Assembly: GCA_043228905.1 (NCBI GenBank)
Contig: JBHGNT010000013.1
Location: forward strand, 16,678,001-16,742,000
Origin: Azolla caroliniana
Taxonomy: Eukaryota > Polypodiophyta
DNA: 64,000 nt
Reading direction: 5' to 3'
In this document: one piece after another, positions 49,248 through 60,909 of the stretch
Layout of the letters: every line of letters starts with the position of its first letter
Position numbering within the stretch: position 1 is the first letter of the stretch
Translations under genes and position numbers: made by a program
The notes under the pieces: generated by a model
What the model saw: the letters and a program-made list of their open reading frames with translations, nothing else
What the model was told of the DNA's origin: nothing
Database searches by the model: none

Positions 49248-52200
49248 TCAAGCACTAGAGGGCAATTTGGTTGATCTTGTAATGCGCTTGTTGTTGGTGC
49301 TAGTTTTTTCTGATTTTACATTCTTCTTTATCTTAAAGCCTTTAGGTATTAGCTGACTAAGTGGCACTTCATCATCAGAGGCATTAGAGACAAGCGTGGA
49401 TGCACGGGCACCTTGTACTAGTGGCAAGCTTGAGAGAGCAACTGTGTTTTCTGCAACTACAATGCTTGTACACACATCCACAAAGGTACTGTCAATAGAA
49501 AAATTATCACTCATCTCCTGAATGTGGGTTGTTTTAGTACTCATGTTGTTGCTAGTATGCTCAGTCTCAATACAATTAGGCTCCTGTATGTGGGCTACAA
49601 CAATACTCCTAGCGAACTCTTGGCTTGTCATAGTCACCTCATTCTTAAGACCATTGTGCTCTCCTTCTTGGGTCAACTCCTCTTGTACGGTGGCTATCAC
49701 CTCATTCTTAAGAGAACTGTGCTCCCCTTCTTGGGTGGTCTTTATTGCCTGGTCCTCATGGGTGATGGTAGTAGGCTCCCCTTCATTAGTAACGATGTTC
49801 TTTCCACAATCCTCATGGGATTCTTTAGACACTACTAGCACATTCTCAGTACAATCAAGCTCCTCTTCAGTACTAGCGATGTTCTTTCCACAATCCTCAT
49901 GGGATTCTTTAGACACTACAGATACATTCTCAGTACAATCAGTCTTCTCTTCAGTACTTGCCATATTCTTTCCACACTCCTCATGGGCTTCTTTAGACAA
50001 ATTATTGTTTGTACATGCCAACTGCTCTTCAAATATGAATGCTTCGTTTTTCTCACAGTCCTCATGTGTGGAAGATGTGCTTCCAGAGTCTGCCTCCGTG
50101 CAAAGGTTAATCCTAGAATCTGACTCTGCACTTGTGCTCCATATAGTTCTCGATTCATTTGATTGCAATTGGGAATCAGACTGGTCTTGTAAACCTAAAT
50201 AATGAGATTCCAAAGAATATTAGTATCAACTCACATACTCAAAAGTTTGCAAACATACCAACAACAATGAACGTAGGGTTAAGAGACACTTTTTTACCTA
50301 TTGTTACATCGTCATACTGTACAGTCGTAGATACCCCATTGCAAGTGGCAGGCTCAGTCATCTTCTCCACAACATCTAAGTGCTCAACAGGGTTGTTATG
50401 ATCTATAGAATGCACCAAAAGCAACACTATCATAGGGTTGTTATGATCTAAAACATTGTTTTCAAAAACCGGCTTTTGATGCGTACCTAGGAGTGTGATA
50501 AATTTGTCTTCACGATCAGGTTTTGGACTCGTATCTCCCTCACCAAAGATCATTTCGTCATCAGCTAGTAACACAAGTACATGGTATTAGACAATGCATT
50601 AGGTTGACAACTCTCCGGACAGGTGAGAACATATATGACTCACCATTGCATTCAACTTTGCCTTTCTTGCCCTTTCCATACAACATTCTTGCAACATTCC
50701 TCTTCTTAGTTGACTCTATTTCTAAAGAAATTAGGCATTCAACACTTTCTCAAATGAGAATTAAGATATGTTGGCAAAATTTGTGTTACCTGGATTGTTT
50801 GGATGTTGACCGGAGCTTGGGGAATTTGTTTGTAGAAGCATATGTTCCACTGCTCCAATGGCCCTTCTCATACATTCATCTTCATCATAAAACTCATAGG
50901 TTATTGGTAATGATGGTCCCTGAACCTTGGAATGTTCAACAGATACCGAGGGTTTAGGCACAGGGGCCGGTTGTTCCATTACCTTCCCTGGCGTGGAGTT
51001 GCTTGACACTACAACATTCATTGCAAGAAACCAAAAAACCTTCAAGGTTAGTATCGTGATATAAAATATACAATGTAGGTCACAAGAGCTGCATTACTAA
51101 TTCATTAAGCTACACCTAGTTCCCATATTACACAACTAGTACTAATCGTGAACAATGTACTACTCACTTAGTTCCCAATTTACAAAACTAGTACTAATCA
51201 TGAACAATGTACTACTCGCTAAGTACTAATCGTCAACAATGTACAAGTATAGTGTGTACTAACACTAGTACTAGGCACGTTGTAATATAGATTGGACTAA
51301 CATCTAATCCAACAAATGTAGATTGGATTTTAGTACTAACGTGGTATTTTGCACACAAGTAATACTAAACATGATATGTGTTCTACACACCTAATTACAT
51401 AACTTGTACTAATTACACCAACAGTATTAATCTTGAACAATATTAGTACTAAACGTGATATGTGTTTGACACACCTCATTTCCAAATTACACAAACTGTA
51501 CTAATATTCAGCAATTTACTATACACCTTGTTCCCAAATTACATAACCAGTACTAATTCCCAAGTTACACAAACAATACTAATAGTCAACAATGTACTAC
51601 AAGTATAGTGTCTACTAAACTAGTACTAGGCAAGTTGCAATATAGATTGGACGATGTTGTACCTGGTTCCCTTTTAGTACTAATTCTGGAAAATATCCCT
51701 TCAACTACACATACCAATTATATATTAAGAGTACTACCAATACTAACCCACATAATTAGGGTTCCACATATTAGTTGTTAGAGATACACTAATACTAATC
51801 TATTGTTCTCCTAAATTTGAAGTATGAATTGTGGCGTACACTAGTTCTAATCCAAATGTAAATTGACATCATATAATACAAACAATAGAATAGTAGAGCC
51901 ACATACCGTACGGGTGTACTTTTATACCCCAAGCATAGTACCACTCAGCCGCAATTGTAGTTTTACAGTCCATACATGTATTCTCTTTCTCAAAATGATA
52001 CTTAGCACATAACACATGATATGTGTGCAAGCACGGTGTAATCACAACATCCATAACCTCCAGCTTGAATCCTAGGCCACAAAATATACACCTGGCAGAT
52101 TGCAAACACAAGTTATAATATATTACCTAATATGATATTTATACCACAGAAGTAGAAATAAATAACTATTAAAGCCAATACCGTGATATAGCTATACTAG

Positions 52201-53239
52201 TAATGGTACTTTCCATACCACTTGGGTGCTCAATTATAGATGGACACAAAGTTTCAAAACCTTTTTGTTTTAAATCCTGCATCAAGCACGCAAGGTTCTC
52301 GGAATGCAACTTTAAAGTTGACAACTTATTATCTATTTCGGAATGTGCATTCTTGCAAGTATCAAGGTCTCTCATTTGTGAACCTAATTGAGTGCCCATA
52401 TTGTTTAGCTCTTTCTTCAACTCCTCTTTCAACACCTCACTTTCTGAATTTTGGATTGTCGATGCAATCCATTCATATGTAGTCTTTAATGAAGAGAATT
52501 TCTTTTCTGCCCGTATCTCAGTTGATTTAACTACTTCCAAATCAGCAAGTAGTGCTTGTATTCTTGAGCTCATAGATGCTATGCAACTGGCCATCATATG
52601 TTCATTCTTTTCAGTCATTTTGGCCCGTACCTTTGCAGATTGAACTTGGTGGACAAGTGTTGTAGCCGGAATATCCACATGAGAGGTTCCCAATGACTTT
52701 AAGCCAGTGTTGGTACTGGAGGACCCTTTATAATGTTCTGACCGGTGCCGATTAAAATCTTCCCAATCTACGTCGATGCCACCCTGAACTTCACATGCAA
52801 ATGCACGTGCAAAAACAGTACCCACCTCATTGTTACAGATTTGATTTGTATCATAAACATGTTCATATCTCGTCTTCAATAAGTTCACATATTCCCTCTT
52901 CAATCCACTTATGTGGAATCCTCGCCTTGTATCGGGATGTGCTGACCCCCAGGTTTTTATCAACCACTCTCTCAGCTCAGGATAAATTTCAAGTTGTGCT
53001 CGAAGGAAATAACTCCATCCGAGAGGTGTGTCTCGAATGATGGAGTGGTACATCTTCTTTCTCTGTGTTGATGAATTCATCACCCTTTCTCTTGTGGGTG
53101 TCTTCTTGCTTTCTTTGATAGGTGTCCTTTTTCCTTCCTTCACTGGTGTCTTCACTTTCTCTTTCATCAATGTCTTCTTTATGGGTGTCCTTCTCGTCAT
53201 TGTCCTAGTCATCACTATTCTTGTTGAATGAATATGCAT
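49248..53239 (-). CDS. Second gene of the DNA element: coiled-coil, RING-like protein, 6 exons, 917 aa, open frame
   Basis: Exons (minus): 52182-53239, 51907-52091, 50790-51008, 50644-50721, 50298-50564, 49248-50194. All junctions are GT-AG and the lengths sum to 2754 bases (918 codons with stop) with agreeing phases. N-terminus: basic TP-x-K repeats (KTPVKEGKRTPIKESKKTPT). Then a domain with GWSYFLRAQLEIYPELREWL and FHISGLKREYVNLLKTRYEH (about 60-170), and a coiled coil (about 215-340). Exon 2 has a RING-like Cys/His set: CIFC...CLHTYHVLC...CMDC. The acidic C-terminal third contains three copies of a unit like SHEDCGKNIASTEEELDCTE. It is convergent with the transposase-like gene. It could be an accessory protein that binds the element ends or a captured host gene; I recognise no named family. 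Confidence 0.7.
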
Positions 53240-53289
53240 GTACTAGAATAAAACTCATCAAATTACCATCAACACATAGCAAATCATCA

Positions 53290-53700
53290 CATTGCATGTA
53301 CAAGCCAGGTCAAACACACAAAAACCCTAAATAGTCGGAAGAAAACTCATCCATGTCTAACACATACAAATTAAAAACAAACAGATAGGAAACACAAAGA
53401 AAACGAAAACATACCAACAAAACGAAAACATAGCAACTCATCATAGCCAACTCCATCTAAGTTGCATGTACAAACCATGTCAAACACACAACCACCCTAA
53501 ATAGTCGGAAGAAAACTCATCCATGTCAAACACATACAAATTAAAAACAGACAGACAGGAAACACAAAGAAAATGAAAACATACCAGTTGGGCATGCAAC
53601 ACATAGACTATGAATAATCAAAACCTAAAAATGCCCATACACATACAAATTAAAAACAAATGGATAGGAAACACAGAGAAAACGATAACATACCAGTTGG
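53290..53700. repeat. Tandem repeats upstream of the 917-residue gene
   Basis: Two copies of a unit of about 180 bp (from about 53297 and 53475) share CCCTAAATAGTCGGAAGAAA and CACATACAAATTAAAAACA; a partial third copy runs from about 53635 to 53697. Each copy ends in ACATACCA. Confidence 0.75.
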
Positions 53701-54398
53701 AGGCAGATGGAGCCAAAGTTGAAAGCAGAGGTACCACACCTTCGAAGCACACCAAGCCTTCAAAATCACCTATATGCAAGCGGTTGTTGACGAGGCTGCT
53801 GCAGAGGAGACAAACGAGCATTAACAGAGGAGACAAACGAGCATACACAAGGAAAGAAAATCAACAACAAGAACATCAATCCGGGGAAACAGAAATCTCT
53901 GCATATACAGAGACAGAGATTGAACCTAGCACAGAGGGGAACACAACAACAACTACGCGGGGAAACAGAGAATCGAAGGTGGAGTGAGAGAGAGAAACAA
54001 AAAGAAAGAAAGAAAGAAATAGAGATTCAAAGGTGGAGTGAGAGAGAGAAAGGTAATAGATATGTGTTGTCTTTCTAACTTTCTGCCTCTGTCTGTTTGA
54101 CAACTTTGAGATAGAAGAGAGAGACAGAGACAGAGACAAACCAACTATGACATTCCAAACCCTCTCCAGGTGTGCTTTCATACAACTCTACCTAGGAGAA
54201 TGAAGTTACAATTAATGTATTAAATACGGCCTTGGGACATTTCGAGTGTGACGTATATTATCTTTGTACATTCGAGTGTGACGTAATGAATTTGTTATTT
54301 GAAATTGAACACCATTCAATAGATGATAATTGTTTTATTTTCAATTTTTAATGTTTATTTTCTTCCTCGATTTAGTACTAAATTTTTGGCCAAAAGTT

Positions 54399-54418
54399 GG
54401 TACATCGTAGCATGCTTC
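54399..54418 (-). repeat. Right terminal inverted repeat of the DNA element
   Basis: Its reverse complement starts GAAGCATGCTACGATGTAC. After 54418 element E sequence resumes with GACCCACAGGTG. Confidence 0.75.
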
Positions 54419-56434
54419 GACCCACAGGTGATTTACCATGCCAAAGAAGAACGGCACACTACGCTTCATTCAGGACCTGCAATCGGTCAATAAAGTGACC
54501 ATTTGAAATGCAGGTATCGGGCCGACCATTGACGAGTTTGCCGAGGCCTTCGCCGGAAGGTCGATCTATTCGGTCAGGGATCTATACTTGGGGTATGACC
54601 AGTTCCAACTAGCCATGGAGAGCAGGGATATTACAACGATGCGGACCCCTCTCGGCCTAGTGTGGATGTGTACCTAGCCGCAAGGAGGGACCAACTCGGT
54701 GGCGCACATGGTGAACGCTATGAACAAAGTGCCGAGAAACTGCATCCCGGATGTCACCATGCCATTTTTGGATGACCTACCGATAAAGGGATGTTCGGTG
54801 GAGGATAAGGATGAGTCGGTTTCACCGGACGGCTACCGGAGGTTTGTTGCGGACCACATCAAAAACTGCGAGAAGGTGCTACAAAGGATGGAGAGCGCAG
54901 GACTCACCTTCTACGGAGAAAAATCGGCTTTCGAACAATCAGAAATCTTAGTGGTCGGTCACTTGTGCGGGCCTTATGGCCGGAAACCGTCTCCGGCAAA
55001 GGTCGAAGCCATTTCCGCGATGAAGGAGGAATGCAAGTCAGCAACGGAGGTGCGGAGGTTCCTGGGGGCGTGTGCGTTCTACCACATCTGGGTTCCGCAT
55101 TACGCGCACATCGCAAAACCGCTCTACGGGCTGCTAAAGAAAGGGTGCAAATTCGAGTGGGGCGAGGAGCATGCAGAGTCGGTTCATAGATTGAAAGGGG
55201 CGTTAACCGCAGCACTGGCACTCCGGAAAGCAGTTTACGGCAAGGACGTCCCAATTTACGTTACGGTAGATACGAGCCCGACTAGGATAGGATGGGTGGT
55301 CAACCAGGAGGACAAAGCCGGCACGAGGTTCCCCATCCGGTTCGGAGAGAAGGTGCTGAGTGAGCGACAACGAGGATACGCCCAAGTTAAGTGCGAACTC
55401 TAGGGTATCATTTCTGCAGTTAAGGCCGATAGAGACTACTTGATCGGGACAGAGGTGATAATCGAGACGAACTGCCTACCGATCCTTGGCATGATTTCTG
55501 GATGCGCGACGCCGGACATGACAATGCTCAGGTGGATTGCGTACATTAAGTCCCTGAATACGGAAATACGGCACATTTCAGGGAAAGACAATGCCATGGC
55601 CGACATGCTTTCTAGAGCACGGTATGACGATGAGGACGACATGGTTTCGGAGGATGAAGAAGTCGACGTGGACTTCTTCGAGTCGGCTTACGTGACAACG
55701 AGGGCAGGGAGCACTCCGACGCTTAATGAGTTCAATGAGGGCGAATACGACGGGGAGTGGCTCCAGATCGGCAGGTTCTTGAGGATGTTGGCGCCGGATG
55801 CAGCATGGACGAAGGAAGAGGCTAATCGGATCCGGAAGAAGTCGTACCGATTCTTCCTACGGGACGGGGACATATGGAAGCTCCCGAAAAAGAGAGGCGG
55901 CGTGCCGCTCCGGGTAGTGGCAGGGAAGGAAGAGCAAGAGGCGTTGCTGACGACGTATCACGAGAGTCCTTGGGCCGGTCACCGTGGAGCGTGGGCCACA
56001 TTCGAAAAGCTAAAGGAGAAATATTGGTGGCCGGGGCTATACCGGGACATGCACCGGTTCGTGACGACTTGCGAAAACTGCCAGATGCACTCCATGCTCT
56101 GGCATCGAGACGAGCTGCACCCGACCTACCCGCCGACCGTCCATTTCAAGTGGATGGTAGATTTGGTGACGATGACGATGGGGGTAGGACAAATGCGGTA
56201 CCTAGTGCTGGCGCAAGAAGACTTGATGAACCAAGTGGAGGGCCGCGCACTGCAGAATAAGACGACTGCAACGATATGCCGATTCCTGATTGAGGAGGTG
56301 GTGTGCCGGTACGGGTGCGTAGGAAAGATCGTGGCAGATCGGGGGGAGCTGGACGCGCAGGAAGCTGAAGAGTTGTTCGATCGGTTAGGGGTCAAGCTCT
56401 CCTTCACTACGACGTACAACCCAGAGGAAAACGG
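54419..56434 (+). pseudogene. Element E pol: reverse transcriptase, RNase H and first part of integrase
   Basis: After the DNA element the RT continues: MPKKNGTLRFIQDLQSVNKV (about 54440), TIDEFAEAF, YLGYDQFQLA, MRTPLGLVWMCT, then MPFLDDLPIKG with the catalytic FLDD near 54765. RNase H begins VTVDTSPTRIGWVVN (about 55262). ISGKDNAMADMLSRA ends it. Integrase: zinc finger around 55960-56090 (HESPWAGHRG...CENCQMH), core WMVDLVTM, VADRGELD and NPEENG, where the catalytic glutamate lies directly before the insertion of element F at 56435. Stops at about 54514, 54675 and 55401. The RT wording (FIQDLQSVNK in place of the usual VDYRxLN) differs from that of element A and marks another Ty3/gypsy lineage. 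Confidence 0.85.
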
Positions 56435-57188
56435 TGTGGTGGAGAAAATCGTCCCTAGGTAGAATCGGAGAATATCGGGAGAATCGTCGGTGTGCACCAT
56501 GTGCACTTACCCTTGTAAAAAAACGTGTGAATAATAGGAGTTAAGTCGGGACAGAGGATCCCATGTAATAAGGGATTTATCCCACATTGTAACGCATCTC
56601 CCTCCTTGTAATAAGGAAGGGAGTGCCTCTTGTGAAGGGGTTACCCATTTTGAGTTAGGAGGGTATACCACTTAGGTCGAAGAAGTGTGAGTTCTTCTTC
56701 TTCTTCTTACTTTAGAGTTCTTTGAGGTCTTCTTCTTCGTGTCTGTTTAGGGTTTTGGCCCGGTGAAGAGCTTGTGTGTTCTGTGGGGGTTTACTTCTAC
56801 TCAAGCTCCGGTGCAAGACCATGCTCGGCGCGACGAGCCCGAGAGCTCCCCCAACGGCGGCTTGGCGGCAGATTGTTGTTGTAACATAACCTACCTTGGT
56901 TCGGCTCAAAACCGGGGATGTATTCTTTCCCTTGTAATATACATATTTGCGTCTTTTTGTGCACATCCGTGTATTTGGTGGTGTCGGAAGCAGAACCCCT
57001 TGCTTCATGTGCATAAGAGTTGGTGTCGCACGCACACTCTCCCTCTCCTTTGTCTTTCTCTCTTTCTCTCTCTCACGTTTGGTTGCCTCCAGAATGCGTC
57101 CGGAGTCGGTTTCTCGGCACCCCTTTCTCCCTAGTCCTAGACCCCCGTCGTCCCTCCCTTCTAAACGCACACGCCTAACAACACGACA
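56435..57188 (+). repeat. 5' LTR of element F, 754 bp
   Basis: It starts TGTGGTGGAG and ends AACAACACGACA. At the place where the other LTRs have CTATAAAAGG this copy reads TAATAAGG (about 56607-56615), so its TATA box is lost. Confidence 0.85.
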
Positions 57189-57192
57189 TCTT

Positions 57193-57210
57193 TGGTGAAC
57201 CCGACGTGAA
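57193..57210 (+). other. Primer-binding site of element F
   Basis: TGGTGAACCCGACGTGAA starts four bases after the LTR and matches the element E site except for one base. Confidence 0.75.
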
Positions 57211-57225
57211 GGGCGACAAGGGAGA

Positions 57226-58683
57226 ATGGAGCTGGAGGAAGACGACTTCGCGCAACTTTTTGTCGAAGCGGTGAGGTAGTTTGGACGAGCAACAACAAGA
57301 TGAGAGACAATGCAACAAGCGGTTGAGCGAGTGGTCAAAAGAGTCGGCCATTTCATCGGAGACAAAGTCCCATTCTACTTGGAAGCCTACAACGCGGAAA
57401 TCGAGGAGCGTGACGTAGACGAGGCGTTGAGGCTGGAGTTCTTCTGCTGGGTCGTCGTTGTCTGTATGCACGCGGAAGTGAAGGACCTCCGAGAAGCTCA
57501 TAGTTCGTGGGAGGCCTTCGAAGAGGTGCTCCTGCAGGCATATGGGGGACGGCGGAAGAGCCGGGGACGACGCGACTTCGACCAGTTGTTTGCATCGGCG
57601 AAGACCCACCGGGGCGCAACGAAGGCTTTCCGAGAGTTCGAGCGACGACTTGCTCGGCTCTCGGAGCGGGAACAAGGTTTGGTGGGGGCGGACAAAGTCC
57701 TGTTGTTCGTCAAGTCGATCGACCGAGTGGAACGGGAGGCCATCAGGATTGAGCTCAAAGACGAGGACGAAGCAAATGGCCTCACTGAGGACTGGTCAAA
57801 GGATGGAAGAGTATGCCAAAGACTAGATGACGAGGGAGCCGAAAAGGCTAGGAGGAAGGCGCGCGATGTTGCGCCATCATAGTGGGAAGAGGCCGAACGG
57901 CAAAGAGAGTCGGCAAGGCTCGACTTCGCAGCCAGGATTGCAGAGGCGTATGCAGCCCTCGAGGCAATGATCGAGGAAGAGGAAAGATCGAGGCCGCAAC
58001 CCGACGTCGAGGAGGTGGACTTGCCCCATGGGGTGGCAGAAGATCGGTACCACGGTACCACGGGAGAGGGTGCGGAACAAAACGCCCTCCCGACTTGCGG
58101 AGATAGAACGGCCGAGGACGAGGCCAAGATACCGATCGCAGAATCGGAATGTTGGGACCGGCGGTTTCGGGCACGTCAGCTCGAAACTCCGGACATAGGA
58201 GAAGTAAGCCCAGGCGGGGCTTGCGTGATCGGTAAGAAGATGACCACCGACCACGAGGAGCCGGTGGCTACGAACAAGGGCGTAAAACGGATGGGCGATT
58301 CTTCGCGTCTTCCCACACTTTCTCCTGAGACGATGGCAGTCGGGCCCGAGTGCCCACGTGAGTCCCAAGAGGAGGAAGGCGGCGGCGTGAGACCGAGAAT
58401 CGCCGACGAGACGATACGGGGAAGGAACGGACAAGAGCCCTCGGGACCGATTCCGGAGAACTCGGCATTCAGGCCCTTACGCCCATGTGAGACCGAGGAG
58501 ATGGATGACGGTATAGAGGAGTCCTGGCACGATGCCAACGAAGAAGGATGGGAGGTGGCCCGCGAGAAGGTCGACGAAGAGACCAAGAAACGACACGACC
58601 GGGGACCGAACAACGCGACACTCCGATTTGGTTGGAGCGCGATCCAGTCGTGGATTGTCCGACCGGGGCTAGAATCGGCATGA
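57226..58683 (+). pseudogene. Element F gag
   Basis: It begins MELEEDDFAQLFVEAVR, meets stops near 57277 and 57300, then runs open from 57310 to 57882 and from 57967 to 58683 (the two frames being connected after a stop at 57880). Features: FYLEAYNAEIEERDVDEALR, WEAFEEVLLQAYGGRR, FREFERRLARLSEREQG and DKVLLFVKSIDRVEREA, a capsid-like Retrotrans_gag layout. The C-terminal part is acidic and contains a duplicated motif (TPDIGEVSPGGACVIG at about 58190; TPDIGESSPGGAWLIT at about 58745). No CCHC knuckle is seen. Confidence 0.75.
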
Positions 58684-58689
58684 GGGTGC

Positions 58690-60835
58690 CGATATGGGAG
58701 AGGGTGCGGAACGAGTCCGGCAAGGTTGGCATCAGAGCCGAAACTCCGGACATTGGAGAATCAAGCCCAGGCGGGGCTTGGTTGATCACAGAGCGGATGC
58801 TTTCCACCGACACCTCTAAAAGGGTCGGTGGCCCCGGACGAGTCACCGAAAGATGTTACGAAATCGGTTACCCCACATCTTGTCCGGAGCCTTCGGCAGT
58901 TCGGCCGACATGGCAACATGAGACCGAAAGAGATGGAAGATGGAGGTGGGAGCACAAAGAGGATCATCGACGACGAGTTAGGGATGAAGCGGAGAACGAA
59001 GACCGGTCCTACGGAGATCCTCGCACCGATCCGGTAGTCGGCCCGAGAGTTGATGTGAGTCCTACCGGAGAAAACGACGGCGGCAGGAGAACAGGGCGGA
59101 ACGAACTTCCGGATAGGGTTTGGGGAGAGAGCAGGCCTACGAAGAGGCCGGGAACACGGTACGTCGGTACCATGGGAGAGGGTGTAGAGCGAGCCACCCT
59201 CTCGACTTGTGGACAAAGACGACCCGGGATAAGGGCCAGTAACTAGACGGAGGCCTGAGGAGGATCCTTCACACCGGTTCTAGAAACTCCGACAGTTGGC
59301 CCAAGAGCCGGCGTGAGACCTAGAGTAGCGAACGGTGGCGATGAAGGGACGAAGGCGAAGGAAGTGCGGATGGGTGGTCCACGGAGATCCTCGCACAGAT
59401 CCGGCGGTCGGCCTGAGTGCTGGCGTGAGTCCTATAGGAAAGGACGATGGCGGCAGGTAAACGTGACCAATAGAAGAGGGCGGCGAAGACGACGAGCAGT
59501 GCTGCAACGACCTTACACACCGAGTCTAGAGACTCCGGTAGCTAGCAACAAGAGTCGGCGTGAGACCTAGAAGGAAGAACGGTGGCGGCGGCAAGGCAGG
59601 CAAACCGAGGTCCCACGAAGATCCTCATACCGATCCGACAGTCGGCCCGAGTGCTGGCGTGAGTCCTATAGGAAAGGACGGTGGCGGCAGGTGAACGTGA
59701 CAGGACGGCGAGACGACGAGCGGTTAGCTGCGACCTTACACACACCGGTTTAAGAGACTCCGACGGTTGGCCCGAGAGCTCACGTGAGACCTAAAGTAAG
59801 GAACGGTGGCGGCGGCAAGGCGGGCAACCGAAGATAGAAGGGGAGGTCCCACGAAGATCCTCACACCGATCCGGTCGGCCCGAGTGCCGGCGTGAGTCCT
59901 ATAGGAAGGGACGGTGGCGGTAGGTGAACGTGATCAGACGATAGAAAGCAGAGCGAAAGGAGGAATGAGGCCAGCGAGGCGGCCACGAACCGGATACGGA
60001 CCCGACCGACAGAGTCGGCAAGACAAAGATCAAACGCGCTTAGCACACGAGTCGGTGACCCAACAAAACGGAGGCCCTAGAAGGATCCTTCACACCTGCC
60101 CGGAGACCCAGCTGTTCGGCCGACGTGGCAAGGGGACAAAGGCGGCAACAACCAAGGTGTTACGTGAAAGAAGGAAGCCATGCGGGCCAGGACGCGGCAA
60201 GGGCGATCTTCTGGTGAACTACTGAGGATACCCGGTTAAGGAGCGGTGTGCCGACCCAGAAGGGGCACACCCGAAAGAAGAATAGAAGACATGCGTGTGG
60301 CCATCGAGGGCCAAAGCAAAGCACTGGTACGAGACAGTGTTTGGTACAGACGATGCCAGACAAGGAGGTGTCGAAAAGAAAGTACGCGTGTGGCGGATGG
60401 TTGCCGGATCAGGAGATATCGGGTAGAATGCTGGAGAGGGATCCTCCACACCGGTTCCGAAGGACTTAGCAATCCAAGCCGATGTCGCAACATAAGACCA
60501 AGGAGAAGGAAGCTGGCGGCGAGGGGACAAAGGCGATGGGCGACCGCACGGGATGGCAACCGAGATCACGCGATGATCGACTAAGGCAAGAGGGCCACGA
60601 CGGGTGTTCCTCAAGCATAGAACACCAGGTGTATGGCGGAGAGAAGAGCGTGCATACGACCGAGCGAAGGGCCAACAATGGGGCACGCGTGCTACGGGGT
60701 CGCAACGAACGACCTGTTAACGGGTCAAATGAGCCTACAGAGAGGCAAGCAGCACGAGGATGAACTGGACCCGGGCGACTTCGATAGCGAGGACGACCGT
60801 TTTAGAGCGAATGGCGATCCGGAGGATGAAGGGTA
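58690..60835 (+). repeat. Element F spacer with degenerate tandem repeats of about 225-245 bp
   Basis: Clear units start at about 59266, 59511 and 59734 (each begins CCTTCACACC/CCTTACACAC, contains GGCGTGAGACCTA and CGTGAGTCCTATAGGAA). A more diverged unit starts at about 60087. Earlier gag sequence from about 58150 carries related motifs, so the array seems to have grown from gag's own 3' coding region and then lost its frame. Confidence 0.75.
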
Positions 60836-60896
60836 AGCGCGGGCCGGTTTTCTCTGGCAAGAGTCTAGTTTGGCGCATACCAGTGGATGCGTAGTT

Positions 60897-60909
60897 AGGT
60901 GGGGGCGGA
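60897..60909 (+). other. Polypurine tract of element F
   Basis: AGGTGGGGGCGGA directly precedes the 3' LTR, as required for plus-strand priming. The same place in G and E reads TTGGGGTGGA and TGGGGTTGGA. Confidence 0.7.

Larger units (their letters stand above)
43877..54418. mobile_element. DNA-transposon-like element, about 10.5 kb, with terminal inverted repeats
   Basis: The left end (43877) and the reverse complement of the right end (54418) share GAAGCATGCTACGRTGTAC, and looser similarity continues for about 45 bases (both contain TTTTGGCCA and AGTACT). It separates two parts of element E's RT, so it is an insertion. A clean target duplication is not visible: GAACCAGGGTG (left) and GACCCACAGGTG (right) may be a diverged one. 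Inside are a plus-strand transposase-like pseudogene (44986-48161) and a convergent minus-strand six-exon gene (49248-53239). AGTACTA-like words are frequent towards the ends. I cannot place it in a named superfamily. Confidence 0.75.

Noticed and set aside
57498-60686. Many long open frames on both strands in the F spacer
   Set aside because: The GC-rich repeat units leave frames open by chance; only the plus-strand gag segments have family motifs.
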